From Apodemus sylvaticus (Eukaryota; Chordata; Mammalia; Rodentia; Muridae): a stretch of 64,000 nucleotides of DNA. A program made the translations under genes and the position numbers. The stretch is from the NCBI RefSeq assembly GCF_947179515.1, contig NC_067495.1:27481913-27545912 (forward strand), read 5' to 3'. A model generated the notes under the pieces. It was not told where the DNA came from. It was given only the letters and a program-made list of their open reading frames with translations, and did no database searches. Numbering within the stretch: the stretch's first letter is position 1; the number at the start of each line of letters is the position of its first letter. Positions 23,592 through 36,369 of this stretch are shown piece after piece.

Positions 23592-23740
23592 CCCCCTTTT
23601 AGACAAAGTCTCAAGTAGTTCAGGTTGACTATGTAGTGAGATTCCCTTGAACTCCTGATCCCTTATCTTCTGTGATGAGATCCCTGATCTCTTCTGTGTC
23701 TACCTCCTCACTATTGTGATTACATGTCTACATGAAATAC
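23592..23740 (-). mobile_element. Diverged B1-like SINE
   Basis: 'TTTTAGACAAAGTCTCAAGTA' region and 'TTGAACTCCTGATCC' follow the complement of an old B1/pB1 monomer. Confidence 0.6.
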
Positions 23741-23767
23741 ACATGACACTTCTCTTTCTCTGGTCAT

Positions 23768-23895
23768 TTTGAGACAAGGTCTCACGTAGCCTAGAGTAGC
23801 TTCAAATTTTCTATATAGCAAAGGATGATTTTACCTTGCCTAAGCTTCCCGGGGTCTGGGATTATATGCAAGCTCCACCATACATAGCTGCAAAG
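23768..23895 (-). mobile_element. Diverged B1-like SINE
   Basis: 'TTTGAGACAAGGTCTCACGT' begins the complement of an old B1; it continues through 'GGTCTGGGATTATATGC' and ends near 'CACCATACATAGC'. It is tandem with the preceding one in the same orientation. Confidence 0.7.
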
Positions 23896-25383
23896 GCCCG
23901 TTTGCCATGTAGCACAGCTTTAGGGCCTGGGGATTAGTACATGGACAACCCGAGGGAAAGAGGACATTATTCCAGAGCAGTATACTCTATGTTGTCTGAA
24001 GGTAGTTTTGTTATCAATTTATCAACACCATAAAGAAAAGTTTTAAGAGAAAGAAAAGGTTCACTGAATGGAAAATGTCCCACACCATAACAGTTTTCTA
24101 TTATGAACACTCTAATCCATGCTATAAAGTATCTAGGAGCAGAGGTGCTGTCTAGAAAGATAGAGAAAATAAACAAAGTGGCTGTGGAAGGTCAAATGTT
24201 GATATCAGTTAGTACACAAAGGGGACCTGAAGAGCAGAAAAAAAGATATTTTCCTAGAAATCTGAACTTATGTCCCTCATGATGAATGATAATAGTGTCG
24301 AAACATCAGTTTACAGGAAGAAAAATCAGATTGCCTTTTGAGAGATGTTAAAAGTCACCGTGCAAAAAGGAGACCCTATGCCTTCTTACTTTTAGCCAAG
24401 AGCTAATGAGAAAAATGTGTGGCCAGTGCAAAAGAAATCTGGTACTGTCAGAAACTCGACAAATTAGATTCTTTGTAAATGATGCATCATCAGGCTCAAT
24501 TCCTGATATCAACTGTCTTCCAAATCCCCACTGCAAGGAACATCTGTTTTCTGCAAGATTAGCAAAACCCAACGGAAACGTGCCTAGCCCAAAGGCAAGA
24601 AAGAGATGGTAAAAAATGATCCTAATACTATTTATGGGAAAGAATTCAGATAAAACTTGATAGGGTTCAGGAAGAATGTATCCAGGCCCTACTTAATTGT
24701 TTTTCCCTTGGGACACAGGCATTTTCCTGGTATCAGAGATGGGATGGTAGCAATGTGTGCTTTCATTTGATCCAATTAGTCCAGAAGTGACACAACCAAG
24801 TCAACATTAAATTTGACTGGTTATGCCAGAAGCCAAACACCACTGAGATATCCATGTCAACATTGCTTTACCATGAGTAACACCATCGAATATGATAAAC
24901 TAAACATGTCTGGGACACAGCCAATGGACCACACATTTCAAGGAATATTTGATGCAACAAAGCATCCAAACAAAATGAATTTAGACAGTTCTTGGAGCTG
25001 CGATGGAATTTGACCTAGGAAAAAGAGAGAACGGGTGACCTTGACTGAAATAACTTTACAATAAAATACAAACTGCCTAAGTTGATGCCTAGTATGTCTG
25101 AATATAAACAGCCAATATCGTGGAAACTGCAAATAAATAAGTGGTTTAAAATCATCAATTAACTGTATTTCAGACAGAGGACAGGAAAAGGGTCAAACTT
25201 TAGGACTTGTCACTTATTCTATGCATTTACACGCAGTCTTTGCTAACTGAAACATAGTTAAACACAAAGTTCCTAGAAGGTCATGCAGATATTGGGAATC
25301 TGCATTCCCAAAAAAGCAGCTGATTGGGCTTTCATTTGGTTGTTTTTCCTGACATGGCTACCAAATTCCAGAACCCATCATAC
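23896..25383. other. No recognisable feature
   Basis: Unassigned sequence without a clear repeat. Open frames at 24406-24612 and 24813-25013 are short and show no recognisable domain. Confidence 0.45.
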
Positions 25384-25468
25384 CTTTAGGAATGGGCTGG
25401 GAGTGCTTTGCTCCTTGGTCCAGCTTGAAGTCCAGATATAAGGTTGGTGTGCGAGTGTAAACCTTCGA
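25384..25468 (-). other. Candidate internal exon on the minus strand
   Basis: Read on the minus strand, a C/T-rich tract of about 20 nt ends in CCAG (intronic AG at 25470-25469), 85 nt follow, and AAAG/GTATGA gives a good donor (GT at 25383-25382). The phase-0 frame is open over 28 codons (begins SKVYTRTPTLYLDFKLDQGA); a second frame is also open. I do not recognise the peptide, and no partner exon was found in the window. A chance splice-site pair or a pseudo-exon is the main alternative. Confidence 0.25.
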
Positions 25469-25549
25469 CTGGAAAAAAAAAGGGGGGGAAACCATCAAAA
25501 GTTTTCTATGAATAAGTTTCTTTTTAAGAATATTTATTGTGTATATATG

Positions 25550-25662
25550 GTGTGTGTGTGTGTGTGTGTGTGTGTGCATGTGTGTGTGTGTGCGTGCGTG
25601 TGTGTGTGTGTGTGTGTGCGTGTGTGTGTGTGCATGCACGTGTGTGTATGTGTGTGTGTGTA
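25550..25662. repeat. (GT)n microsatellite with interruptions
   Basis: About 113 bp of GT with GC and AT variants, next to a minus-strand SINE. All valine/cysteine-rich and histidine/threonine-rich frames here are repeat translations. Confidence 0.96.
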
Positions 25663-25675
25663 CATGTTTGTATGT

Positions 25676-25965
25676 GAGGGCATGTGTTGCCAAAGCACGT
25701 GAGAGGACAACCCACTGGTCCTTATGTTCTGCCTTCCTTAAGACAGAATCTCTGTTCGCTGATGCTCTGTTTATTCCAGGCTAGCCGGCCCTCAAGCTTC
25801 CAGAGACTGTCTGGTGTTCACTTCACCATCTTACCACAGGAATGCTGGGATGGTTGACATGCGCCACTGTGTCTGGCTTTTATCTAGATTCCAGGGATTT
25901 AAGGACAAGTTGCTAGGCATACATGGCAAGTGTTTTCACCTACTGGGTCATCTCTTTGGTCCCAG
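25676..25965 (-). mobile_element. B4-type SINE
   Basis: Complement of a diverged B4: 'AAGACAGAATCTCTGTTCGC', 'CAGGCTAGCCGGCCCTCAAG', 'CAGGAATGCTGGGATGGTTG', then the head near 'TACTGGGTCATCTCTTTGG'. Confidence 0.65.
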
Positions 25966-26584
25966 GATAAGACTCCTTCCTTCAGCTCAGCCTTTCTGTA
26001 GTAGGCCTGGGCCCATTACATCTTTGCTTCCTCCTGGTTTTACAATATTATCAGGAAGCTAATTTCTATAAGGTATTTATCTCCCTATAGCTCCAAGGGC
26101 ACTACATTAGGGTTTTGATTGGCACATAATTATTCAAATTTTGTCAAGTTTAGCCTTATACCTGATATGGAAAGTCATCTTATACCTAACTACATGTGTA
26201 TTACACAGGGCCTGAGACAGCCATTTCCACATTGAAATTCAAATAAGGAACTTGCATATTACTTTTTTCCTCATTTGGACGTTTTGCAGGGGAAAAAATG
26301 CTGGCTGCCTGCTGGCTTTACAAAATCTGGACCCCCAAAGTAAGACAAACTTCATCAGGTCTTCCAGTATAAACCATGGTTTTGATTTCATCAATAGCTC
26401 AGCAGAGGTGGTAATTCAATATGTCATCCTGAATTTCTTGCAGTGCAGATGAAAATCTAAAGGATTAACACTTGCTGCAAACTTTACTATGTCTCATTGC
26501 TTGCACAAATGCCCAGTGATTATTCAATTTTGGTTGTTTTTTTTAATTTAAAAATGTACATGAAAATGAAAAAAAAAAACACAG

Positions 26585-27010
26585 AATGCCAAGCTTGGAG
26601 AAAACATGGAATGACTGACAGCCTTCATACATGGCTGCAGGGACTGCAATTTAGTGCAAACACTTAGAACAAATATGGCTGATATGTGATGCAGATAAAC
26701 ACGTAACTTTTGACCCAATAATCCCACTTCTGAGTGTATTTCCAGCAGAAATGTCCACCAGAAGACACATAGAGGAAGCTTAACAGCCCCAATCTGGAAA
26801 TAACAACATCAGGATTATTTCCCCCAACATGTAATAATAGAGTAGACAACCGGATGACAATGTAATTTAACAGTGAACTGGTAGGGACAAAAAATAAACC
26901 TAACTTATGCAACAACTCAGAGGCACCGAGGAAAGATGAAATTAAGCAAATCAAGGCAGATTTCATACTTATAAAGTTCAGAACAAAGCAAAATTAACTG
27001 AGAAGTAGTT
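26585..27010 (+). mobile_element. Ancient L1/HAL1-like fragment
   Basis: 'GACCCAATAATCCCACTTCTG' region followed by 'GTATTTCCAGCAGAAATG' and, further on, 'AACATGTAATAATAGAGTAG' resembles the ORF2 3' end of very old mammalian L1/HAL1 elements. It carries many stops. Confidence 0.45.
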
Positions 27011-28175
27011 GAGAAGGTTAACTGGTAGGCTACACGAAAGAGCTCCACAAAGGAAAAAAATCAACAAGAAGACCGCAGGGGAATTGTAATGTTCTGCTGT
27101 TTGGTCTGGCTGCTTATTTCATGGATTCCCCCTCCCCCCATGTCGTATTCTCAATTTGTGTATTTTTCTATATATAAATCGCATATTCATAAAAACCTCA
27201 TATGAAAGCCACACATGTAACTTGAAACTAGACATGAAGGAAGAATCTAGAGTCCAGGATTACTACCTTTGATAAGGACATGATTTTGGAGATTTTGAAA
27301 TCTGTATATGAATATTTCTGCTGTTTTCAACATTGACTTTTCAGAACCCAATCTACAGTGGCTGCCATACAGCAGGTATTTTAATAGACATTGAAATATG
27401 TTTCACAATGAAAAAATTCCAAGTGTAACCCTGCATTCATTGACACCCTACATAAAATATTCATTAATATATTTATAGTATATTTATATTTATATTATAT
27501 GTTTATTAATATATTTTATATATGTAGTCCCCGTGCCTGTCTTCAGGACAAGAGCATTTGGTATGGTCAAAGAATATGTCTTTGTATTAAATTAGAATTA
27601 TGAATCATGAGGACAAACAAAGGATTTTTTTCCCTCTATGGATGTCTCCTATAGCAGTAGTCTTAGGTTTTTGGATGTTCTGGTTTCACATGGTGTGAAA
27701 GACCAAGCTGCATTTATTCAGTTTCAAAGAGTAGAACAACACCCCCCTACACACACCTAAATGAAACCAGAGAGCCCCAAGACATCAAGTGCAACTTGAA
27801 GCTAAAGATTTACAACCACTCTGCAGAGTTTGACATACACATGAAACAAATGCAGGACACGAGGGACATGAGATCTGGTTGTCTAGGGTCATTAGGTGTG
27901 TAAGGCACCATCTGGAAAGAGACTGTTTACATCCAAAGATGCTGTCTAAAGTTACCTCTTAAAAGATCAATAGTGAACTTCACATAGTCTCAGATGACGC
28001 CTCTATTCAGACAGCACTGAACTCTTTCAAGAGTTCCTAGTTCTGCTTAAGTATCTTTTTTATCCTTATTTCCCTTGGTCTTTTTAAATATATAACACCC
28101 CATTCCAAAAGTCAGTGACAAAGTCAATAGGTCGACCTTTAAACTATCTTAGATGTTCAAAGGCCCAAGCAAACA
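27011..28175. other. No recognisable feature; AT-rich patch
   Basis: Unassigned sequence. The part at 27463-27527 consists almost only of A and T, with several short palindromes. Confidence 0.45.
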
Positions 28176-28472
28176 GCATCTCTTTTTTTTTTTTAATTTT
28201 CTATATTCTTTGTTTACATTCCAAATGATTTTCCCTTTCCCGGATCCCCCCCTCCCCATATGTCCCATAAACCTTCTTCTTTCCACCCATTCTCCAATCA
28301 CCTCCCTCCTTTTTCTCTGTCCTGGTACTCCCCTCCAATGTTAGATCAAGCCTTTCCAGGATCAGGGCCCTCTCCTTACTTCTTCATGGGAGTCATTTGT
28401 TATGCTAATTGTGTCTTGGGCATTCAGAGCTTCTGGGCTAATTAATATTCACTTATCTCAGTTTAAGTATCT
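28176..28472 (-). mobile_element. L1 3' end fragment, minus strand
   Basis: A T run (poly(A) on the minus strand) at 28182-28194 leads into the complement of the L1 3' UTR: 'TTTGTTTACATTCCAAATG', 'CCCTTTCCCGG', 'AGCCTTTCCAGGATCAGGGC', 'TTGTGTCTTGGGCATTCAGA', 'AATATTCACTTATCTCA'. It ends close to the former ORF2 stop. Confidence 0.88.
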
Positions 28473-29394
28473 TATCTGCCTCAGGAACAGAGTCAGTGGC
28501 CTTACTGAACCTACAACAAAGATATTAACCCCAAGATGCTTGACTTAATTTTCACTAGCATGCTCCCAGAATGCAGGCATCTCGAGTTGGAAGGCAGGAC
28601 TATTGTTTAGTATATTGTTATGCCCTGGTCATTAGCAAAGGACCCATCTTCTTTTGCGTTGAATGCAGTCATCAAAGGATCTTGCGGGAGGCTTGGCTGG
28701 AGTTTAAGTCTATTCAGGGCTTGAAGCTCTCCACTAGAAAATGAAAATGCTTCTCCACAGTGTAACTTTTCAATTGCCCTTGTGATTTCTGAGAGTAGGG
28801 CTGCAGAGTGGAAAGAATGCGGCTGGGATGAGGACGAGCACTAGAGGTGTGGCCCGCCATCGGCTAACTGGCTCCATTCTCAGCCTCCAGTTTGCACTTT
28901 AGCTTTGCCCTCCTGGCTGTCTTCTTTTTTCCTGCCTCCAGAACATGATCCATTCTCTAAGAGAACCTCTCTAAGTAATTTCCCTCTCTAAGATGCAACC
29001 ACATGTACATCACACACCACACACACACACACACATTTTGTATTCATTATATGGATTCATTTGACAAATTTGAATAGGAACCAAGGAGAGGCTTTATGAA
29101 GCCATACAAATCCTATTGCAGTAACAAAGGGGACTTAATGAAAATGTCTTATTCATTTTAAATGTGCTTTTTGGCAAGACTAAAATACAATTTCCATTCT
29201 AAAATCCCTTTGTATTGAAAATTGTATTAAAGACATCAATATAACACACCACGAACAATCAACTGCCTAAATGCATATTTTTATTCTTTTATTTCCATGA
29301 ATGTATGTAGGTACATGTAACTTCAATTTTTTAAGCTTTATTTTTAATGGTGGTTCTTAACACTTTAACCTCCCTCCTAGCCCACCACCCACCA
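28473..29394. other. No recognisable feature apart from a short CA run
   Basis: Unassigned sequence; a (CA)n run of about 27 bp lies at 29010-29036. Confidence 0.45.
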
Positions 29395-30200
29395 GAGGTA
29401 TTGGGAAAGAAATGATACGAGGGAAAGTGGACATGTTTATAAAGGTTCTTTGAAGCAAACCCAATCTCTGTTGTCTCAACATCAGCAGTTCAGTTCACAG
29501 GTTAGCAGCAGTAGCTCAAACACTTCATGAATACATCAGCAGTCCAGTTCATCAGAGTGTTAGCAACAGTGGTGACATGATCTAGCAGAGGTGGCTAGGC
29601 CTCAGCCTCAACACAAGTTAGCAGGAGGGATCAAGGAGGAAGACCAGGAATAGTTCCTGGATATATCTCTCTCAGTGGAGTGAAGATCAGACAGATCAAC
29701 AAGAGTTACACAGCTAGCTCTACCAGAAAGCCAAGCTTGGTCTCCATCACTGTCCATCAAGTCCTATTTATAGCTCTCAAAACATCACATGTCCTCCAGC
29801 ACATGCATCTGTCTCAGCCTCAGCACATGCATCTGTCTCAGCTGACATCACTCTGCCAATCAGCCTGAGTCCGAGGAAACAGCAAGAAACTGCAGTGTAC
29901 CAATGGAAGTTTTGGGTGCATTTCTTTCTACAGAATCCTGACAAATAGACCTCAACTATACAATGTAAGGCAGACCAATACATGCGTGTTGTTAGCAAAA
30001 AAACTTTCATCAAATGTCCTTTCACAGTTTGCTTTAGCAGAACATCCTTTCTCCCGTGTCTGCTTCAGCTAAATATTCCTTCATGAGTCTGCCTCAGCTT
30101 TTCACCTGTGTCCACTTCAGGAAAGCACCCCTTCACATGGTTGCTCCAGTAAAGCACCATCCAACCGATTTTCCAAAGAACCCTTAAATTTCCATTTCAG
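29395..30200 (-). mobile_element. Probable solo LTR of an endogenous retrovirus-like element
   Basis: On the minus strand the region shows a promoter order typical of LTRs: an inverted CCAAT box, a CRE/ATF-like site, a short tandem duplication, and a TATA box (see next entry). The right part (about 30020-30170) has a loose repeat of 'CCTTTCAC.G..TGCTTCAG'-like units of roughly 40-45 bp. No gag, pol or env sequence is adjacent. The family is not identified and the edges are approximate. Confidence 0.5.
29764..29860 (-). promoter_or_regulatory. LTR-type core promoter
   Basis: Reading the minus strand: ATTGG (29860-29856), TGATGTCA (29850-29843), two copies of a 21-22 nt unit containing CAGATGCATGTGCTG (about 29841-29799), then CTATAAATAG (29773-29764). 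Initiation would be near 29735, firing leftwards. The spacing from CCAAT to TATA (about 85 bp) fits a class II promoter. Confidence 0.5.
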
Positions 30201-32485
30201 TACACACACACATAATACAGGTTTTATTTGTTTTTGTTTGAAAAGCAAGCAGATTTTGATTTCTTTTAATGTCTCATCTAGGAACTCAGTTGAAATAGCA
30301 GATATAAATTGTGTTTATTCAACTCCAATGCCAATCTCAAATATACTTTGAGAAACATTGGATTTACTACTTTTATTGCACACCAATAGGCACATTGTAT
30401 CCTTATGTTCTGTTTTTGTGTATTTTTATATACAATATTAAAGTCTGAATAGTTACTGAAAATAATAGCTTATATATATATTTTCTCTTTCTCATTAAAA
30501 TGAAACTGTTCATTGGCTATGTGTCTATGATAAACTGGAACAATAATCCCTCAACAAATTTCAGTATTGACATACAAAATGAACTTAAATTACAGCAATG
30601 AAATTATTTTCTCTTACCTCTTTTTCTGGTTGTTGAGTTTTTGTTTGTTTGTTTGTTTTTGGTTTCAATTACCAGTGCACATGAAGGAACAGAATTCCAA
30701 AGCTATTTTTCCTCCTCCTTTCTTTCTATGTCATAATTCTCGATTGAAAATGTTTGTGAAATGCTCAAAAGTGTTTTAAGCTTGTATTACTTAAAATCTT
30801 ATTGTTTGGGAGTTATGCAATCAAGTTGCAAGAACATAAGCAATGTATCCTAAGAGATTAAGGGTACATTTTCCTAACCTACAAAAGGGGCACTGCCAAT
30901 TCAGTGGTAGGGACTGGTCTCTATTTCTCTATAAACAAGTCAGCATTAAACCCCTAATGAGTCTCAGGCAACACTCCTATAATGATCTCTAAATATTCAA
31001 GACAAAATAAGGCCTATTAAACCACTTCCTTCCAAAATCCAACTACTTTCCTTTCTTCAAAGCCTTCCCATTACCCTGGCTTTTGGTATCATACCCTAGC
31101 CAGGCTGGCTTCCTTCCTCTGCTTTTATTTATAAATCTGACCTTAATTAGGAGATGGAAATTACTCCCATATGGAACCCATATGCTTAAAAACATTTTCC
31201 CAGGACAGAGAGAGTGCTGCTCTCTGTGACTGTGGCAACATTAAGTATCTTCCATTTTACAGATGAAGGCTGTCTGGTTATAATCTTGAGGGTTGCTGTG
31301 TGCCACTGAAACAAGTGTCTGAGGTCTAGTGTCACAGGAGAATGCTGTATAAATGCACTCACATTTCTTTCAGGAGCTACTTTGTGAGGGTTTTTTAAAG
31401 TATCAACTTTATCAATTGACTATAATAGCTCAAGTAAGTGATTAGTCTAAGGAGCTCCTTAGGGAATAGTAATCCCCAGTACTCTCTAAGAGAAGCAAGC
31501 AGAGTTGTTAGTGTCTAAGCTCTCATTATCCTATTGGGCCACCCTCCGAGTGTTGCCTATTATGTTTTGTGGGTGGTGTGGGGGGTGTATACTGTTGCAA
31601 GCTTATGATGAATATTATTGTAAACCTCTAACCACATTTCTGGCTGTTTCCCTTGTGGGTGAAATTAAGAGTCTCTAGGTCTAGACACCACAGCCAAAAG
31701 CAAATTTGTTAACATAACTGTTTGGTTAGACATTGTTTTTTTTTTCCCCTCTGAAAATATACACAGCTAGTCAGTGTCTTCTCTCAGCTCTATAATTTTG
31801 CTGCACTTCAGAGCAGGTTTGAAACACCACAGTTTTTACATCTAATCTGTTGTTACAAGGTTATATATTCTAACCAATTCCCTATTTGGACATTTATATA
31901 TTCCCCTTATTATAAACACAAGGGAGAATAATTCATTGCTAATGAGGAAAAACCTAAAAACAAACTAACCTGCTTAAAACTTTTAAAAAGTGTGTATGTG
32001 GTTGTGTAAGAGTAATAGAAAAGAACAAGATTAAAGACAATGTCTCTGTAGTACATATATTTGTTTATTTACTGGGGCAAAACATCATTACATTAATTTC
32101 TTACAGTAAATGGCTTGCTTTCAACTAAATTATCTTTTATCAAGTCACGTGGGGAAGCACCTGTAAGAACAGTGCCCATCTCATTAAAACACTGACCATC
32201 TTAGCTCTCAATTTAAGAAGCAGAAGTTGGTATTACCATACTTTTTCAATTTGACACTTAGTTTGCATAATATTATCAATTTAACAAAGAATACTAAATA
32301 TTGTTATAATAATAATAATAATATATTGAACATATACTCTCTATATGTATACATACATATATTTTCATCACTTAAGTACCAGGCATTGAATAAGGGACTT
32401 ATTATATGTGAGTTAGGCCACTTGGCCTTCCCTTTAAAAAAAAAAAAAGACTTTTTGTGATTTTTAAATTTTACTTTGCATATTT
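30201..32485. other. No recognisable feature
   Basis: AT-rich unassigned sequence. Small simple repeats occur: TTTG near 30639-30656 and AAT near 32302-32323. Confidence 0.45.
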
Positions 32486-32668
32486 TTTGCCTCTACATAT
32501 GTATGTGCACCACATGTATACCTCATATCCAAACAGGCCAGAGGAGAGCACTGTCCTGGAACTGGAATTAGAGATGATTGCAAACAACCATGTAGGTGCT
32601 GGGTATCAACCCGGGTCTTCTGAAAGCAGCCAGTGCTTTGAACTGCTAAGAGATCTCTCCAGCCCCAT
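32486..32668 (-). mobile_element. B3-like SINE (B2 superfamily)
   Basis: Complement of B3: 'CCAGAGGAGAGCACTGTCCTGG' region, 'TAGGTGCTGGGTATCAACCC', 'AGCAGCCAGTGCTTTGAAC', ending in 'GATCTCTCCAGCCCC', the complement of the tRNA-like head. Confidence 0.85.
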
Positions 32669-32792
32669 ATTTCCCTTTTAAGAAACTGTGTACTCATTAG
32701 CATATTGCTCTTTTCTGGCTACCTATTAATCCCTTCTTGAAAAAAAAGATGGAGGGCCAAAAACCTTCTATCTCTTTCCTTTTTTACCTCTC

Positions 32793-32875
32793 TTCTCTCA
32801 TTGGTGCCAAGGCTTAAACTCAGCCTTATACACACTAGGCCAGCCCTATAGCATAAAGCTATATCCTCAGCTAAC
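32793..32875 (-). mobile_element. ID-like SINE fragment
   Basis: 'GGTGCCAAGGCTTAAACTCAG', 'ACACTAGGCCAG', 'CTATATCCTCAGCTAA' correspond to the complement of an old ID body. Confidence 0.55.
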
Positions 32876-35800
32876 AATCTGTAATATATTTCAGTCATTA
32901 CATTTCTATGTACACTTGGCTCAATCTTTCTCTGCTGGCAACATGGGAATGGCTCAGTGGGGAAACCCAGGTGTGTATCAACTGGCTCAGGGCCTCCATC
33001 TAACAGAAAATCATTTAACACGCAAGGAGCTCCTAGAGTCCTGTAGTACATGTCTCTTGTGGCTGTCCAAGCTCCTCAGTTTCCTCTCCATGCCTCCATG
33101 TGGAAAGCCATGCCTTCCAAGGCGTGAAGAACTGAAAAGTAGATTTTCCACTTATTTATAACAAACTCCCAACTTGTCGTTTAAATAGATCAACGATCTA
33201 TAACAAAAACGATATCTTCTATCTCCAACCGAAAGCACTCTAATTTTCTGAATTCTTGATTATATCAAACAACCTCAGATCAGGAGCAGGATACATTAAT
33301 TTCCATCCTCACTGTCAAAATACTATGGGGAAGACTAAAACCCTGTAATCTTATTTTGAGGACTACTTGAAGCACTACATAGAGAGAAGACTAGGAACTC
33401 TTAGACTATGTGCCAATGCCTCTGTGCAGTGTGGGAGTTGGGGAGGGCCAGAAAGCAGTGTGACCTCTATGGACAATAAAAGATGCAGACAGGCTTGAGC
33501 ATTGAGCTTCCTAACTGTCTGAGAATTTTGGACACAGTGAAATTATCCTTTGGTGTAGTTTCCATAGAATCATCTTCCAAGCAGCCCTTTAATTAACAGT
33601 AATACTCTATTTCCTTTCCCCCACTTTTGTTTATGGGAGAGGGATCGAGAAGAGGAGGACTAAAGGGGATGAGAATGAAGATCTGATGAAACTCAGAGAC
33701 CTGAAAGTTAACTGGGAACAGGGTCACAGTGAAATTGGAGTTTTATTTCTTCACCCTTCCAGTGTGTATCCTTACCATAAGGATGCAGATGTCCCACCAT
33801 CTTGGAAATTTAATCCAAGACAAAGAGAAAAACTCCATTTTCTGAAAAAAATAATATGTATCCCAATAAAAGTAACAGTATAAAGAGACCACAAACAGCC
33901 TCTACATCTGCTAACAAGGAACCTTCCTATTCTGTGTCTCTAGTCCAGAGGCAATAAGTTCCAAAATTGAGTCAGCAAGTCTATTACACAATGCTAAAAT
34001 ATTCCTTACGGGGCATTATGATATTTTTAATCTGTATTGGCTCCATTTGGTATTTGCTAAAATATTTTAAGAGTTCTTGCAAGAAAGTGCATCAAGATCT
34101 AACATGAGAAACTATTTGGCAAAGATAAGATTTCACTGAGCTCTGGAAACTAATACCTCTATGTAGATAAGATCCCTCATTGTATGATAAAGAGGAACTG
34201 CATCAGGGACAAGCCGCCTCCTCTGTGATTGTTTGCAGGACATTTGGACATAGACAGAACTGGATACATGTGCAGAGATCTGATGAAAGGTACCATTTTG
34301 ATATGAGAAGGATTTTAAAGTTTTAAGCTTTGTTACATGAAAATCGGTTAAAAGTAGAGCCATTCCCAACCAATTCAAGCAAAAGAGTTGACAGACATGA
34401 CGCAGATAGAGTAAGATTCACATGAAATGAAGCAAAATTCGGGAACCTTGGTATGAAGTCAAGGCCTTTTGCAAAGAGCTGTGTGATTATGGGGAATGCT
34501 TTGTGCCTCATTGGATTAAAGCTTTGTCATCCACAGAGTAATGAAGTTTGAGAACTGGGTTTATTTCTGCCTGGCATTTGGATTCAAATTAAAAGGTCAT
34601 AAGAAGATGGAAGAATAGGACTTGGCTAGCTTTGAGGAGCATCAAACTGGGTCAGGAATTTTAGACCTGCTGCCATGAGAAGTTCATTCCAATTCTCTAA
34701 CGGTCTATTACAACAATGTGGAAGCTGAATGAATGGGCATGTTCCTATTCAGCTATCATACAAACGGGGCAGCAGTGGCCCCCTGTACATTAGGCTAAAT
34801 AACATCCTGTGTTGTTTACCCCTCTACAGCAAGCTAAGACCATTAGCCCAATACACACTGGTGCCAAACCCAAATTCTGAAATGTCAAACAGCTTTAAAG
34901 CATTTTCGGCCATCTGGAACCTACCTACTTAATATGCTATGCAGCACAGCTATCCTCAGGATCTTCTGGCCAAAGTGCACCCAACAACTGCTAGCCAGTA
35001 GCAAGACCAACCCTGTACCCATAGCTCTAAAAGTCCCAAACTGCTGTAAAACTTCACATCCAGATGCTCTGCCTAAATGGACATCGCTTGGCCACCTAAG
35101 TCCTCTTACAGCTTTTCATCACTTATTCAGGAATTCTCTTTTTCTATTTTTTCATGCCACTGTCCCTGGAAGGTTTTCAGCCGGAAGGAGTTTCCTCCTC
35201 ACACAACCCTGCCCAAGCACTTCTCAAATTTATTCTCTGTGTTGCTAACGATCATGAAGATGACTCTCTCCCTTGACCTCCCCAACCTTTCCACACCAAC
35301 CCATTCAAAATGAAATAACCATTTCAATCACTTCCAAAACTATCAAATATATAGTGGAAATTTTCTGTCATCCATCAACATTTCACAGGAACTGAAAAAT
35401 ACTTACCAAATATGTTGAATAGATGGAACCTGTGGAAGAGGTCAGTACTTATTTCTAGATCAGGGTGGGGAGCTGCTCATGAATTCTCAATCAAGGAGGA
35501 AGTGGTTGGCCACTTAACACAGATCCACACAGGTAAATTTTTTTCTATGAGCCCTTCAACATTCATCTCGCCTCCTAGGTTATCTTTAAAGTTTCCACAG
35601 CAGCTGGGGTGTGCACTTAGCTGAAAATCTGATTGGGATTGGGGTATGCTGAACAGTAGGGACCCATTGTAAGCTCATGGTCAGTCTCTCAAACAAGGCC
35701 ATACAGTTTGTACAGTTCAAATTCACATTCTATTATCCACTACATAAGCAACCCTGGGCAGGTTGTTAACCTGTCAGTAACCCTCCTGGTCATGTGGACA

Positions 35801-36369
35801 GAGTATGAGTGAACCCAAGGTGTAGCTCAGCTGGGTCTCTCAGCTTCAGTACTTCTGGGCCCTTGGTTGCTGCCACTGCTGTGCTGCCACTATTGCCATC
35901 CACTCATATGGTGCCCCCCTCGTGACCACTAAGTTCTGATAACCTCAACTGCCCTTGCAGTGGTGGAAGCCACAGCAGCTCCTTGACCTGACTAACCTAC
36001 GGAGGTTCTGAATCCCTTCACTCCAAGATTTAGGAGAAGGGCTAAAGCACAAAGTGTGGTTTGTAGTCTCTTCAGAAGCTACCAAATGGGGCTAGGGGAT
36101 GAAGATCAGAAGAGAAAAGTATCTCCATTCCACAAGCAGGCTGATCATTAACAGAAAGAGGTTGAAAAGTGTGAAAAAACAGTTAAATTTTTTGTTCTCA
36201 CACTTTTAGAAAGTTCTGAGACACTGTTTTTAAATAGGCATTTTACACAGCTGTCTGTCTTACTTCCTTTCTTTGTTGCATATACTTACTGCCCTGTAAG
36301 TGTGTATTGGTTAGTTTTGTTTCATTTAGTTTTGTTGTCAATTTGATACAAATGAAAGTCATGTAAGTC
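32876..36369. other. No recognisable feature
   Basis: About 3.5 kb without a repeat I can name. Several open frames of 60-110 codons exist (for example 34934-35248 plus) but none shows a known domain. The last part (about 36305-36365) may be the end of the unnamed dispersed repeat. Confidence 0.45.

Noticed and set aside
25358..25784. His/Thr-rich and Val/Cys-rich frames on both strands
   Set aside because: They are translations of the (GT)n microsatellite; only the short splice-flanked segment at 25384-25468 was kept as a candidate.
31235..31290. Possible MIR fragment ('CCATTTTACAGATGAAGG')
   Set aside because: The match is too short to separate from chance; the flanks do not continue the family.
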